DNA from: Solenopsis invicta
Lineage: Eukaryota; Arthropoda; Insecta; Hymenoptera; Formicidae
Assembly (NCBI RefSeq): GCF_016802725.1
Contig: NC_052669.1
Span: 13,992,270 to 14,056,269, forward strand
Direction: 5' to 3'
DNA: 64,000 nt
This document shows, piece after piece, positions 1 through 9,772 of the stretch; the first letter of the stretch is position 1, and each line of letters starts with the position of its first letter. The position numbers and the translations under genes are program-made. The notes under the pieces were generated by a model that was not told the DNA's origin, searched no databases, and was given only the letters and a program-made list of their open reading frames with translations.

Positions 1-420
1 CAGAGCATAATTTCTATCTCAGTTTAATTTACTCTTTATCTTTTTCTAATTCTTAAAACTAAACAGATAAAAAATTAATTAGTCCGAGATTAAAATTAAT
101 CTATATTTGTGGAAAAGGACATTAGAAATAAAATAAAGAACTAAATAATAATAATACTAAAGATTTCTACTAAATGCTAAAGATTACTACATGTTAATGA
201 CAAACAAAAAAAAATATATGCATAACAGAATGTATTATCTTAGACTAGCTTGAGAATTGCATAACGTCACATAATCTTTCATCACAGATCTCCTTTATCC
301 TTCTAATAGTCCACGTTTACAAAAGTAATCAAATGCTCTGGTAATAAGTTCTACAACAAGAGACAAGAAAAAATGAAAGAAATTAATATATATAGTCAAA
401 ATAGAAAAAAAAACTATACA
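1..420. other. AT-rich flank, no gene seen
   Basis: The stretch is AT-rich with homopolymer runs and frequent stops in all frames. I see no coding signal, repeat unit or RNA gene. Confidence 0.5.
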
Positions 421-1712
421 TCACTTACAACTATATAACTTTTCCAAGAGTCGGTTTATTACATTTTGATAAATCTCAATAGCACTATCCTGTCGTTCCA
501 TACGCTCAGTGTGCCTCTTCTGTCAAGCATCTTTTTTTTTATTAGACTTCTTTTTTTTTGTGGTAAGTAATCTTTCGATATTTTTCTTAGTGACATTTTT
601 CTTTCTCTTTTTGGATTTAAGAGTAGAGTCACGTTCACTGTCGTCTTTACTGCTGCTGTTTAAGCACACAGAAACTACATTTGAAGAATATGTAGTATCT
701 ATCGATTTATGCTTTCTTAATGTTGAAGCTATGGACACAGGTTTCACAGCTGGCTTGTCACCAAGAGCATTATCCATTTCTTTATAAAACTTGCATGTAG
801 CAACTGGAAGGCCACTTTTCTTCTCATTTTCATCTCTAGCTTTCACATAGTGTTTCCTAAGGCCCTTAAATTTGTCTTCACATTGCTGACCAGTATAGTG
901 CCAGAGTGGGTTCTCTTTCTTCAACTTGCTGGCTATCATTTCCCAGACTTTCTTGTTAGTAATGGTAGTGCTTTTGAAATAACTTTCATGTCCTCTCTAT
1001 TCATCAATAAGAATTCTAACAGCATAATCATCCTTCCACGATGCTGCATTTATGATAAAAAAATAAGAATAGATAATAAACAGTAGTGTATAAGGAGACA
1101 AAATTATGATTAAAAAGAACATAGGTACTTTTTTTGCCAGAAATGTCAGTGAGCGGTAGACTTTGTAAATTTTTATTTTTTGAATTTGCAGCAGATTTTT
1201 CACCAGACAACCGTTCTGGTTTTGACGCCAGAGTCTCATCTGTTCAGCAATAAATATTATTTATTTTTAAAGATTTATTGAATAAAATAGTCTTACGTAC
1301 AATATTTAGTAAAACAGAAATTAGTAATACAATACACTTGCATCTCTGATAAGAAATAAGAATAGATAATAAACAGCAGTGTATAAGGAGACGAAATTAT
1401 GATTAAAAAAAAACATACATACTTTTCTGGCTAGAAATGAACGGTTGACTTTGTAAATTTTTATTTTTTGAATTTGCAGCGGATTTTTTACCAGACAACA
1501 GTTCTGTTTTTGACGCTAGAGTCTCACCTGTTCACCAATAAATATTATTTATTTATTTTTATAGATTTATTGAATAAAGTAATCTTACATATAATATTTA
1601 GTAAATCAGAAATTAGTAATAACAATAAACTTGCCTAAAGAATTGATTTCAACATGCAGATTGAAAGATGCTAGATTTTCAGGTGTTCTATCAAAGTGCA
1701 CTGAACAATCAT
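421..1712 (-). pseudogene. Myb/SANT-like (trihelix-type) DNA-binding protein remnant, spliced
   Basis: The terminal exon (about 1043 down to 421) reads as a Myb/SANT-like domain: W-K-D-D, then the GQQCEDKFKGLRKHY helix, a lysine-rich middle and a closing R-x-D-S-A-I-E-I-Y helix, as in the small DNA-binding proteins common in insects and in Harbinger-type transposons. The frame is broken twice: TAG at 997-999 just after LLIDE-like residues, and TGA at 523-525 before the last helix. Frames on both sides of each stop stay in register and look coding, so these are nonsense mutations. Upstream, 1129-1239, 1423-1527 and 1631-1712 look like further exons bounded by AG acceptors and GT/GC donors; the first two are copies of each other. 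It could be a host transcription factor relative or a transposon accessory protein. Domain call fairly sure; exon chain inferred. Confidence 0.6.
1061..1635. repeat. Tandem duplication of ~285 bp (exon plus intron)
   Basis: Positions 1061-1342 and 1354-1635 are near-identical direct copies, about 293 bp apart. Each copy contains one predicted exon of the minus-strand Myb/SANT-like gene, both with the shared peptide KSAANSKNKNLQS, so the event is an exon duplication. The copies differ by scattered substitutions and small indels. Confidence 0.8.
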
Positions 1713-1905
1713 CTATTAAAATAAAAGAAAAATAAATAATTAAACATTGATTGAGACCCAAATATTTAAAAATATAAACTACAAACCAAGCAAAGCTGTT
1801 AATGCTATTATAAATCTTACAAATAACATTAACAGACGTTTTGGCCTAAAAGTCACCTTCAGTATAATGTATAATAATATATATAAAGATAATGATAGCT
1901 AAATA

Positions 1906-1907
<2 letters not shown>

Positions 1908-1973
<66 letters not shown>
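1908..1973. repeat. (TA)n microsatellite
   Basis: Uninterrupted TA dinucleotide run. The surrounding 1713-2157 is AT-rich and I see no gene in it. Confidence 0.95.
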
Positions 1974-1976
<3 letters not shown>

Positions 1977-2157
1977 CAATCGATTAAAAATTAAATTAAT
2001 TTGCAAACATTACTTATTAGGGTAGAATATTTAAACAAACTATCCGGCTACGCTTCAACAATTTCAAATTTGTGTACATATACTTTAGGTTTCAATTTTT
2101 AATATTAATTTTGCTCAAATTAAAAAATTGTTGAAGCAGAGGTTGAGAGTTTGTATA

Positions 2158-3086
2158 CGAGGTGTGTTCAAAAAGTATCGCGAATTTTGTGTTTTTTCAA
2201 AAATTATTTATTTATTCATGAATATCTATTTTGTCCCCTTCAAAGTAATCCCCATGAGATATTATACACTTGTGCCAACGGTTTTTCCAATCTTCGAAGC
2301 ACTTAAAAAAATCATTTTTTTTTATCTTGTTCAGCTCCTCCTTCGATGCCGTCTTTATCTCGTCAAGCGTAGCGTAACGTCGTCCTTTCATGGGCCTCTT
2401 CAGTTTAGGGAACAAGAAAAAGTCACAGGGGGCCAGATCTGGGGAATACGGTAGCTGCGGCATCATTAGTGTGTTGTTTTTGGCCAAAAAGTCGCGCACA
2501 AGCAACGATGTGTGAGCAGGGGCGTTTGGTACGAATTTCGCGGCGACCCGTCTCATGCCCAAATCATTGATAAAAATCGAATGGCACGAGCCAATCGATA
2601 TGTTTAGGTCCTCAGCAACTTCTCTAACGGTGATTCGACGATTGGCCAATACCATTTTCTCCACTTCATTAATTTTTTCGTCTGTTGTTGAAGTGCTCGG
2701 GCGTCCGGCACGCTCTTCGTCGTTCACATCTTCTCGGCCTTCTGAGAACATTTTGTACCACCGATAAACGTTGCTTCGGTCCAAGGTAGCTTCTCCGTAT
2801 GCCACAGTCAACATTCGGAATGCATCCGCGCACTTAATTTTGTTTTTCACACAAAATTTGATACAGGTTCTTTGATCCATTTTTTTGAATAGGTAAAAAT
2901 CGAAGACGATCCAAAACACGTGCAAGCAAAGCAGCTGTCAACAATTAAGTGAACATTCAAAATGGCCGAGCTTGTCGGCATAAGTGAGAGACATGAGTAC
3001 CAACATAACGCCACAAAAAGATCGAAATTCGAATATACGTAACCCGCGAAAATTCAAAATTCGCGATACTCTTTGAACACACCTCG
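2158..3086 (-). mobile_element. Mariner element, internally deleted copy
   Basis: Terminal inverted repeats starting CGAGGTGTGTTCAAAAAGTA lie at both ends and each is flanked by TA, the Tc1/mariner target duplication. The element is 929 bp, against 1323 bp for the sister copy at 8448-9770. The transposase is on the minus strand. The right-hand repeat has one substitution (ACTCTTTG for ACTTTTTG). Without the catalytic core it can only be mobilised in trans. Confidence 0.92.
2212..2880 (-). pseudogene. Mariner transposase with 131-codon in-frame deletion
   Basis: The frame starts at MDQRTCIKF and keeps the N-terminal helix-turn-helix DNA-binding region (WYKMFSEGRE, then RRITVREVAEDL). It then jumps from KFVP directly to NAPAHTS. 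Compared with the copy at 8654-9716 this removes 131 codons, including the first two catalytic aspartates (TGDES and HHDN); only the third, in SPDLAPCD, remains. The reading frame survives and runs to the natural C-terminus (YFEGDKIDIHE), so a catalytically dead protein that might still bind the repeats could be made. A 15-residue in-frame extension precedes the chosen ATG, but family alignment favours the later start. Confidence 0.9.
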
Positions 3087-3150
3087 TATTTTATCTAGAC
3101 AAGAAATGTTTACAGACAAATTTAATTTCTAACCGTTTGACGTTTACGTA

Positions 3151-3379
3151 TATTGTGCGAGAGCGCAATTCGAATACCGCGCGTTCCGGTTTCTCCTCAA
3201 CCGCCGCGAGCGAGTAAACGCGAACTACGCGAGCGCCGCGTAATGCGAGGCTCGCTCTCTCTCCTTTTGTAACAGCGGACCCGAACGGATCGTTCTGTAC
3301 GCGAGGCTAGCAATAAAGTGCGTTGTACTTGTCCACTACCGTCTACACAGTCTTTTCACCATCCCGCAACTACACAACA
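3151..3379 (+). repeat. 5' LTR of gypsy element
   Basis: It begins TATTGTGCGAG (the expected TG has become TA) and ends CTACACAACA. An AATAAA signal lies in AGCAATAAAGTGCG near 3311. The 11-bp segment AACGCGCGATG present in the 3' LTR is missing here. Confidence 0.92.
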
Positions 3380-3385
3380 AAGAAT

Positions 3386-3403
3386 TGGCGACGAGGATGG
3401 GAT
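3386..3403 (+). other. Primer-binding site, tRNA-Ser(GCT) type
   Basis: TGGCGACGAGGATGGGAT starts six bases after the 5' LTR. From memory of animal tRNA-Ser(GCT), it is complementary to the 3' acceptor/T-stem end including CCA over all 18 bases. 3404-3797 is a GC-rich leader before gag. Confidence 0.75.
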
Positions 3404-3797
3404 CCGTGAGTTGCTAGCGAGAAAAGAAGAGAGATTACTGCAGTACGGACAAGAAACCAGTACGCACCACGAGGTACACTCATAACGTGGCGAGGCTTAC
3501 ACCTCATTTTTCCGTACTAAAAGGGCGTTTCCGCGGTTCGAGCGTGAGCAAGCACGGTGTAGAGTTTACTCTTTTCTTTACAAAGAAGCGGTAGAGAAAC
3601 CGCACGTGCATAGTATACCTACACGGTGGGGCGTATCGGTGCATGTGTAGAGCACGTGGCGCGCGCGTGAGGCCGAATAGATACACACATAGCAAGGGGG
3701 ATTACGAACCGATGACGCTCGTTACGAAGAGCGCAGCTAGCCCTACCGCAGGTTTCCTTCGAATTGTACCGGCGAGTGAGCACGACATACACGAGAC

Positions 3798-4650
3798 ATG
3801 GCAGAAGTTGTGTTACACGGTAACTTCTCGATCGACGTATTCGATCCAACCACCACGGAATGGAAAAGATGGCTGCAACGTTTCTTAGCCGCCATCAAAA
3901 TTTTCAAAGTTTCCACCGAGCAACAAGTACTGTATTTACTGCACTACATCGGTTCGGCGGCATTTGATGTCATTTGTAATAAATCTGCTGACCCTTACAC
4001 TATTCCATTCGAGACTCTAGTTGCAAACTTAGGCGAATTCTACGCTCCGGAACCGCTGAAAATAACGGAAAATTTCCGTTTCCACTAGAGGAAATAGAAG
4101 GAAGAGGAATCCGTGAAAGATTTCGTTGCTGCATTACATAAATTGAGCATTCATTGTAATTTCGGAAATTACTTGAAGTCAGAGAGCGCTGAGAAACCAA
4201 CTGGTTTTCGGACTATCGAGTCTCCAAGCTCAGTCGAGGCTGCTCGAAACAAAAGACTTGACCTTCGAGAAAGCGGTCCAAGTGGCTACAGCCCTAGAAC
4301 TTTCGGAGAAAGACTCCCGGCAACTGCAAACAGGAACAACGGCCGTCGTGGAATATGTGGGCACACAAAACGACAAGTCGGAAGACAAAGGAACGCGGAA
4401 GAAGAAACCGATGCGAGAGAAGACGACCTTTAAGGGGAAGAACGAACCGAAGCGTACAGCGGTCGGTAAACATAATGTAACCCAAGCGAATACGTTTACA
4501 AATGCTAATGTAGTTTGTTTTAGATGCGGTGGAAATCACCTGGCAAACAAATGTACACGTGATCGAAATATTAAATGTAATTATTGCGGCACGCCAGGAC
4601 ACTTACGTAAAGTTTGTATGGGGGCAAAGCGTGCATCTGCGAATCAAATC
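3798..4650 (+). pseudogene. gag: Gag (capsid plus nucleocapsid), broken
   Basis: It starts at MAEVVLHGNF, with a retrotransposon capsid pattern (W-K-R-W-L-Q-R-F, later EFYAPEPLKITENFRF). Two in-frame TAG codons lie at 4086-4088 and 4095-4097, and a one-base shift near 4165-4175 moves the rest to another frame. Two zinc knuckles follow at about 4517-4620: CFRCGGNHLANKC (a CX2CX3HX4C variant) and CNYCGTPGHLRKVC (CX2CX4HX4C). These bind RNA in particle assembly. The product would not be made intact. Confidence 0.85.
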
Positions 4651-6425
4651 GAGGAGGTTTTGACGGCAGAACATCCAAACTACCGTGACAAATTCTTTAA
4701 AACGCTCACGGTCGACGGGAAAGCGTTGCGTTTCGAGATTGATAGCGGAGCGGCAGTCTCTATTGTAAGTATTAACACGGTCAGACGTTTATTCAGTGAA
4801 CGATGGTTACAACCAACAAACTTACAGTTAGTTGCGTTTTGCAACGTCAATAGATGTAGTCGGCATGCTGCCGGTTTCCGTGGCGTGACGTGGTGGCATT
4901 TGCAAGCTGAATTTATACGTTTCCAAAATTGAACGCAAGCCATTGCTAGGTCGCGAGTGGCTAAGACAGTTATGGTTATTTTAATTGACAGATTCTATTA
5001 ATTCGATTCAAAGTACACCAGACGATACAAAAGTTAAAATTACAAATTTATTACTACGTTACAAAAAAAAATTAAATCCGAGTTCTACAAAAATAAAAGA
5101 TTTACAAGCCAATTTAACCTTAAAAGATAATGCCAAACCGGTGTTTTTGGAAGCACGTACTGTTCCGTTCAAGTTATTACCTTTGGTCGAACAAGAGTTA
5201 CAGACTTGTGAAGGACGGAATACTCGAGAAAGTAAATACATCACGTTGGGCTACACCCATTGTTCAGGTCCTTAAGAAAAACAATCGGGTGCGACTCTGC
5301 GGAGATTTTAGCGTCACGTCAAATCCAAATTTGGTGATCGATGAACACCCACTGCCAACAGTCGACGAATTATTCGCGGCTATGGCCGGAGGCACTAAGT
5401 TCACAAAAATCGACCTCGAACAAGCCTATCTACAACTAGAAATACGCGAAGAGGATCGCGAATTGTTGACCTTGAGTACACACAAAGGATTATTTAGAAG
5501 CACTAGGTTAATGTACGGAACCGCGTCAGCGCCAGCGATCTGGCAACGCGAAATCGAAAACATCCTACGGGATATACCGGGAGTGTTGGTTTTCTTGGAT
5601 GACATTAAAGTCACAGGGCCAAATGATGACATGCATTTACGCCGTCTTGAACAGGTGCTATTACGATTAGCGGATAAAAACATACGGATAAATGAAGAAA
5701 AATATGAATTTTTTAAAGATAGTATCGATTACTGCGAATACAAAATTGATAAACACGGGATACATAAAACTGCTGAAAAAATGCAGGCAATTGAGCAAAT
5801 GCCACGACCGCGCAACGTAGCCGAGCTGCGTTCCTTTTTGGGCATGGTAAATTACTACGGGAGGTTTATCAGAAATCTAAGCACTATACTGGCACCATTA
5901 CATACCTTACTACAAAGGGAAACCGAATACAAATGGACGCAAAATTTCGAACGTGCGTTCCAACTAGCAAAAACAGAATTCCAAAACGATACCGTGTTGG
6001 TACACTATGACTCGAAGCTACCGTTAGTCCTTGTGACAGACGCAAGCGCCTATGATGTGGGAGCCGTGTTATCCCAACAGTATCCGGATAGTACTGAACG
6101 TGTATTGCAATACGCGTCGCAAACAAACACTCAACGGAAATACGCACAGATAGACAGGGAGGCTTACGCAATCATTTTTGGATTTGAGAAATATAATCAA
6201 TGTTTATATGGACATAAATTCGTACTCATCACGGATCATCGTCCGTTAGTGCAAATTTTTTCACCCTTAAAATCGTTACCAGCTTATACAGCATTACGAA
6301 TGCAACATTACGCGATTTTTCTACAGGGATACACCTTCAAGATCAAATATAGAAATACAAAACTACATGGCAACGCTGACTGTCTATCTCGTCTACCCGT
6401 TGCGTCAACGTCTACTGCGGAGTGT
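4650..6425 (+). pseudogene. pol: Protease, reverse transcriptase and RNase H of gypsy pol
   Basis: The aspartic protease active site FEIDSGAAVSIV is at about 4735. The frame then shifts near 4855 and has a TGA (about 4885) and a TAA (about 4980). The RT linker (4985-5210) is in a third frame, and the RT body starts near 5205 in yet another. RT landmarks: RLCGDFSVT, FTKIDLEQAYLQ, and the catalytic box VFLDDI (about 5590). RNase H follows with VTDASAYDVGAVLSQ, the REAYAI helix and HGNADCLSR. The pol resembles the K02A2.6-like gypsy proteins frequent in insects. The RT/RNase H stretch (5205-6425) is the longest undamaged part. Confidence 0.88.
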
Positions 6426-6429
6426 AGAC

Positions 6430-7734
6430 GTTTACGAACTTGAAATTATGCATAGTATACCGATAACTACAGAACAATTAGCGCAAGCGACAGTTAAAGA
6501 TGCGCAGTTACAGAACATTATTAAAGCACTACGCGAAAAAAAAGAAATACCTGCCAAATCACGTTTTAAAATCAACCAAGCAGCATTTAGTATACAACGC
6601 GAGGTACTCTTATGTAACGAGAAAGTTGTAATCCCTACGGTTCTACGGACCCGTATTTTGCGCGACTTATATAGAAGTCACTTTGGAGTGGTTAAAATGA
6701 AGGCATTGGCAAGAAGTCTCTATTGGTGGCCAGAGTTAGATAAAGCTATTGAGGAGATGGCAAGAAATTGCAGTACGTGCAATTCAATACGTAACAACCC
6801 ACCGAAAGTTGAGATTCACAAATAAGAAACCGCAGAAGCACCTTTTGATAGAGTACATGTTGACTATGCGGGCCCATTTATGAGCGCCAATTTTTTTGTC
6901 ATGGTAGATTCATGTTTGAAATGGCCTTTTGTTTATATTGTTAAGAATATAACAGCGAAGAGTACAATAGATGCGTGTAAGAAAATCTTCTCGGATTTTG
7001 GAACTCCTAAAACTATGGTAATGGATAACGGGCGTAACTTTCGCAGTACAGAGTTTACACAATTTTTGGAATCTAATGGAATTTCACCTAAGTATACGGC
7101 CCCATACCACCTATCTACAAATGGGCAAGCGGAAAGGTTCATCCAAACGATGAAAAATGCACTACGAAAAATACTAACAGATCCGCAAAACAAAAATTTA
7201 AAGTTAGAAGACGCGTTACAAATTTTTTTAACCAGAGTCACACCGCATTGTACCACAGGAGTTGCTCCATCTGAGAAGATGTTCAACAGAAAAATACATA
7301 CTTATTATAACACATGCGTTCTTAACAAAGAAAAAAGATTTTCAAACGCGAGCATAAACAAAGGAATTCGCGAAATTGCGGTGGGGGAAAAGGTGCAGTG
7401 CCGAAACTACAGCGGAGGTTCAAAATGGAAACAAGGCATTGCTCAACGTATCGGCAAATTACATTATAAGATCACGCTGGACGACGGCAGAACGTGGGAG
7501 CGGCACATTGATCAAATTCTCCGATCCGGAGAACATCAGAACATTTGCGAGGAATCATTGAACGAAACGGATCCAAACACGCCAGAAGCCGACGGCGGCA
7601 CAGTAACACTAAAAGAAGCTCTACAGCCACCAGCGGAAGTACGAGACCGGCCCTCACCAGGACAAGGGGAGCGTTCTGTACGCGACCGACGACCTCCAGA
7701 GAGATATACGGACCTCTCATGGAATCAGAAGTAA
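6430..7734 (+). pseudogene. pol: Integrase of gypsy pol
   Basis: A one-base shift near 6420 separates it from RNase H. The N-terminal zinc domain is recognisable (SHFGVVKMKALARS, then CSTC), but the usual first histidine is Tyr in DLYRSH. A TAA at 6823-6825 interrupts the domain before the core. The catalytic core has VDYAGP (D), VMDNGRNF (D) and NGQAERF (E) with 35 residues between the second D and the E. The tail is proline- and arginine-rich and ends DLSWNQK at 7734, shortly before the 3' LTR. A purine-rich tract (GGGGAGAGG, 7753-7761) abuts the LTR and is the likely plus-strand primer. Confidence 0.88.
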
Positions 7735-7761
7735 GGCGGAGCTTTTCCTTACGGGGAGAGG

Positions 7762-7999
7762 TGTTGTGCGAGAGCGCAATTCGAATACCGCGCGTTCCGG
7801 TTTCTCCTCAACCGAACGCGCGATGCCGCGAGCGAGTAAACGCGAACTACGCGAGCGCCGCGTAATGCGAGGCTCGCTCTTTCTCCTTTTGCAACAGCGG
7901 ACCCGAACGGATCGTTCTGTACGCGAGGCTAGCAATAAAGTGCGTTGTACTTGTCCATTACCGTCTACAGTTTTTTCACCATCCCGCAACTACACAACA
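7762..7999 (+). repeat. 3' LTR of gypsy element
   Basis: It begins TGTTGTGCGAG and ends CTACACAACA, is 238 bp long and nearly identical to the 5' LTR. It is followed by the target duplication ACGTA at 8000-8004. Confidence 0.93.
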
Positions 8000-8447
8000 A
8001 CGTATATAATACTTTAATTTTTCTTAAAAAACCAAGTAGTACTATTTTTGTATTTTAACAGAAAAATTTTTCCATGCTAACCCATGTGTGTAATTTTACC
8101 ATAGAGATATAAGAATAGAGGGAGTGAGTCGTATGCTAGCACATAAGCTAGCACGTAAGAGGCTGCGATATAGCGATAGAAACAGAATGCTGCATAAGGA
8201 CCCCTTTGTCTTTGTCTATACGCGCATGCGCTTTTGCGCTGCTCATTGTCTATAACGCATTTAGGTTCTAACCTCTTGAACAGTTTGAAAAGATAACCTT
8301 AAAGAAAAATTCTCAAAATTACAAACTTATTACAGCAAACAGTTACTATAAAATATAACTTTTTTTTTAATATGGAATTGTATATAAATGTACTGATATA
8401 TATAATAATAAAATAAAATTTATTACAATTACATATTGTTTTTTATA

Positions 8448-9770
8448 CGAGGTGTGTTCAAAAAGTATCGCGAATTTTGAATTTTCGCGGGTTACGTATA
8501 TTCGAATTTCGATCTTTTTGTGGCGTTATGTTGGTACTCATGTCTCTCACTTATGCCGACAAGCTCGGCCATTTTGAATGTTCACTTAATTGTTGACAGC
8601 TGCTTTGCTTGCACGTGTTTTGGATCGTCTTCGATTTTTACCTATTCAAAAAAATGGATCAAAGAACCTGTATCAAATTTTGTGTGAAAAACGAAATTAA
8701 GTGCGCGGATGCATTCCGAATGTTGACTGTGGCATACGGAGAAGCTACCTTGGACCGAAGCAACGTTTATCGGTGGTACAAAATGTTCTCAGAAGGCCGA
8801 GAAGATGTGAACGACGAAGAGCGTGCCGGACGCCCGAGCACTTCAACAACAGACGAAAAAATTAATGAAGTGGAGAAAATGGTATTGGCCAATCGTCGAA
8901 TCACCGTTAGAGAAGTTGCTGAGGACCTAAACATATCGATTGGCTCGTGCCATTCGATTTTTATCAATGATTTGGGCATGAGACGGGTCGCCGCGAAATT
9001 CGTACCAAAATTGCTCAATTGCGACCAAAAACAGCATCGCATGAACATTGCTAATGAGATGTTGGACTCTGTCCGCGACGACCCAAATTTGCTCCAGAGG
9101 GTCATAACTGGTGACGAATCGTGGGTTTATGGTTATGACGTGGAAACCAAAGCTCAATCATCTCAATGGAAGCTGCCGCACGAACCAAGACCGAAAAAAG
9201 CGCGCCAAGTTCGGTCGAATGTGAAAGTTTTGCTGACAGTTTTCTTCGATTGCAGGGGCGTGGTGCATCATGAGTTCTTGCCACAGGGTAGAACGGTCAA
9301 TAAGGAATATTACCTGCAAGTTATGCGCAATTTGCGCGAAGCAATCCGCCAGAAACGCCCGGATTTGTGGAAGAACAAAAATTGGCTTTTGCACCACGAT
9401 AACGCCCCTGCTCACACATCGTTGCTTGTGCGCGACTTTTTGGCCAAAAACAACACACTAATGATGCCGCAGCCACCGTATTCCCCAGATCTGGCCCCCT
9501 GTGACTTTTTCTTGTTCCCTAAACTGAAGAGGCCCATGAAAGGACGACGTTACGCTACGCTTGACGAGATAAAGACGGCATCGAAGGAGGAGCTGAACAA
9601 GATAAAAAAAAAATGATTTTTTGAAGTGCTTCGAAGATTGGAAAAACCGTTGGCACAAGTGTATAATATCTCATGGGGATTACTTTGAAGGGGACAAAAT
9701 AGATATTCATGAATAAATAAATAATTTTTGAAAAAACACAAAATTCGCGATACTTTTTGAACACACCTCG
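8448..9770 (+). mobile_element. Mariner element, full length
   Basis: It is 1323 bp with inverted repeats CGAGGTGTGTTCAAAAAGTA at both ends and TA target duplications, same family as 2158-3086. It lies within the coding part of the P-element transposase, so it is younger than that transposon. The two terminal repeats look identical. Confidence 0.95.
8654..9716 (+). pseudogene. Mariner transposase, one C-terminal frameshift
   Basis: Starts at MDQRTCIKF. It has the mariner helix-turn-helix region (residues ~1-110) and a DD34D core: D154 in TGDESW, D249 in HHDNAPAH, D284 in SPDLAPCD, with exactly 34 residues between the last two. A run of ten A at about 9604-9613 is one base longer than in the sister copy and shifts the frame, giving a stop after NKIKKK. 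In the other frame the normal last ~37 residues continue (KCFEDWKNRWHK to DKIDIHE, ending 9716). All catalytic residues are present, so loss of function rests on the missing tail; a slippage product at the A-run could in principle restore it. Confidence 0.93.
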
Positions 9771-9772
9771 TA

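Larger units (their letters stand above)
3151..7999 (+). mobile_element. Ty3/gypsy LTR retrotransposon, decayed full-length copy
   Basis: Two LTRs (229 and 238 bp) flank gag, protease, reverse transcriptase/RNase H and integrase in the order protease-RT-RNase H-integrase, which defines Ty3/gypsy. A 5-bp target duplication ACGTA sits at 3146-3150 and 8000-8004. The LTRs differ by about five substitutions plus an 11-bp and a 2-bp indel, which suggests a fairly young insertion, yet the coding region has at least eight lesions, so the copy may descend from an already defective template. Confidence 0.93.
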
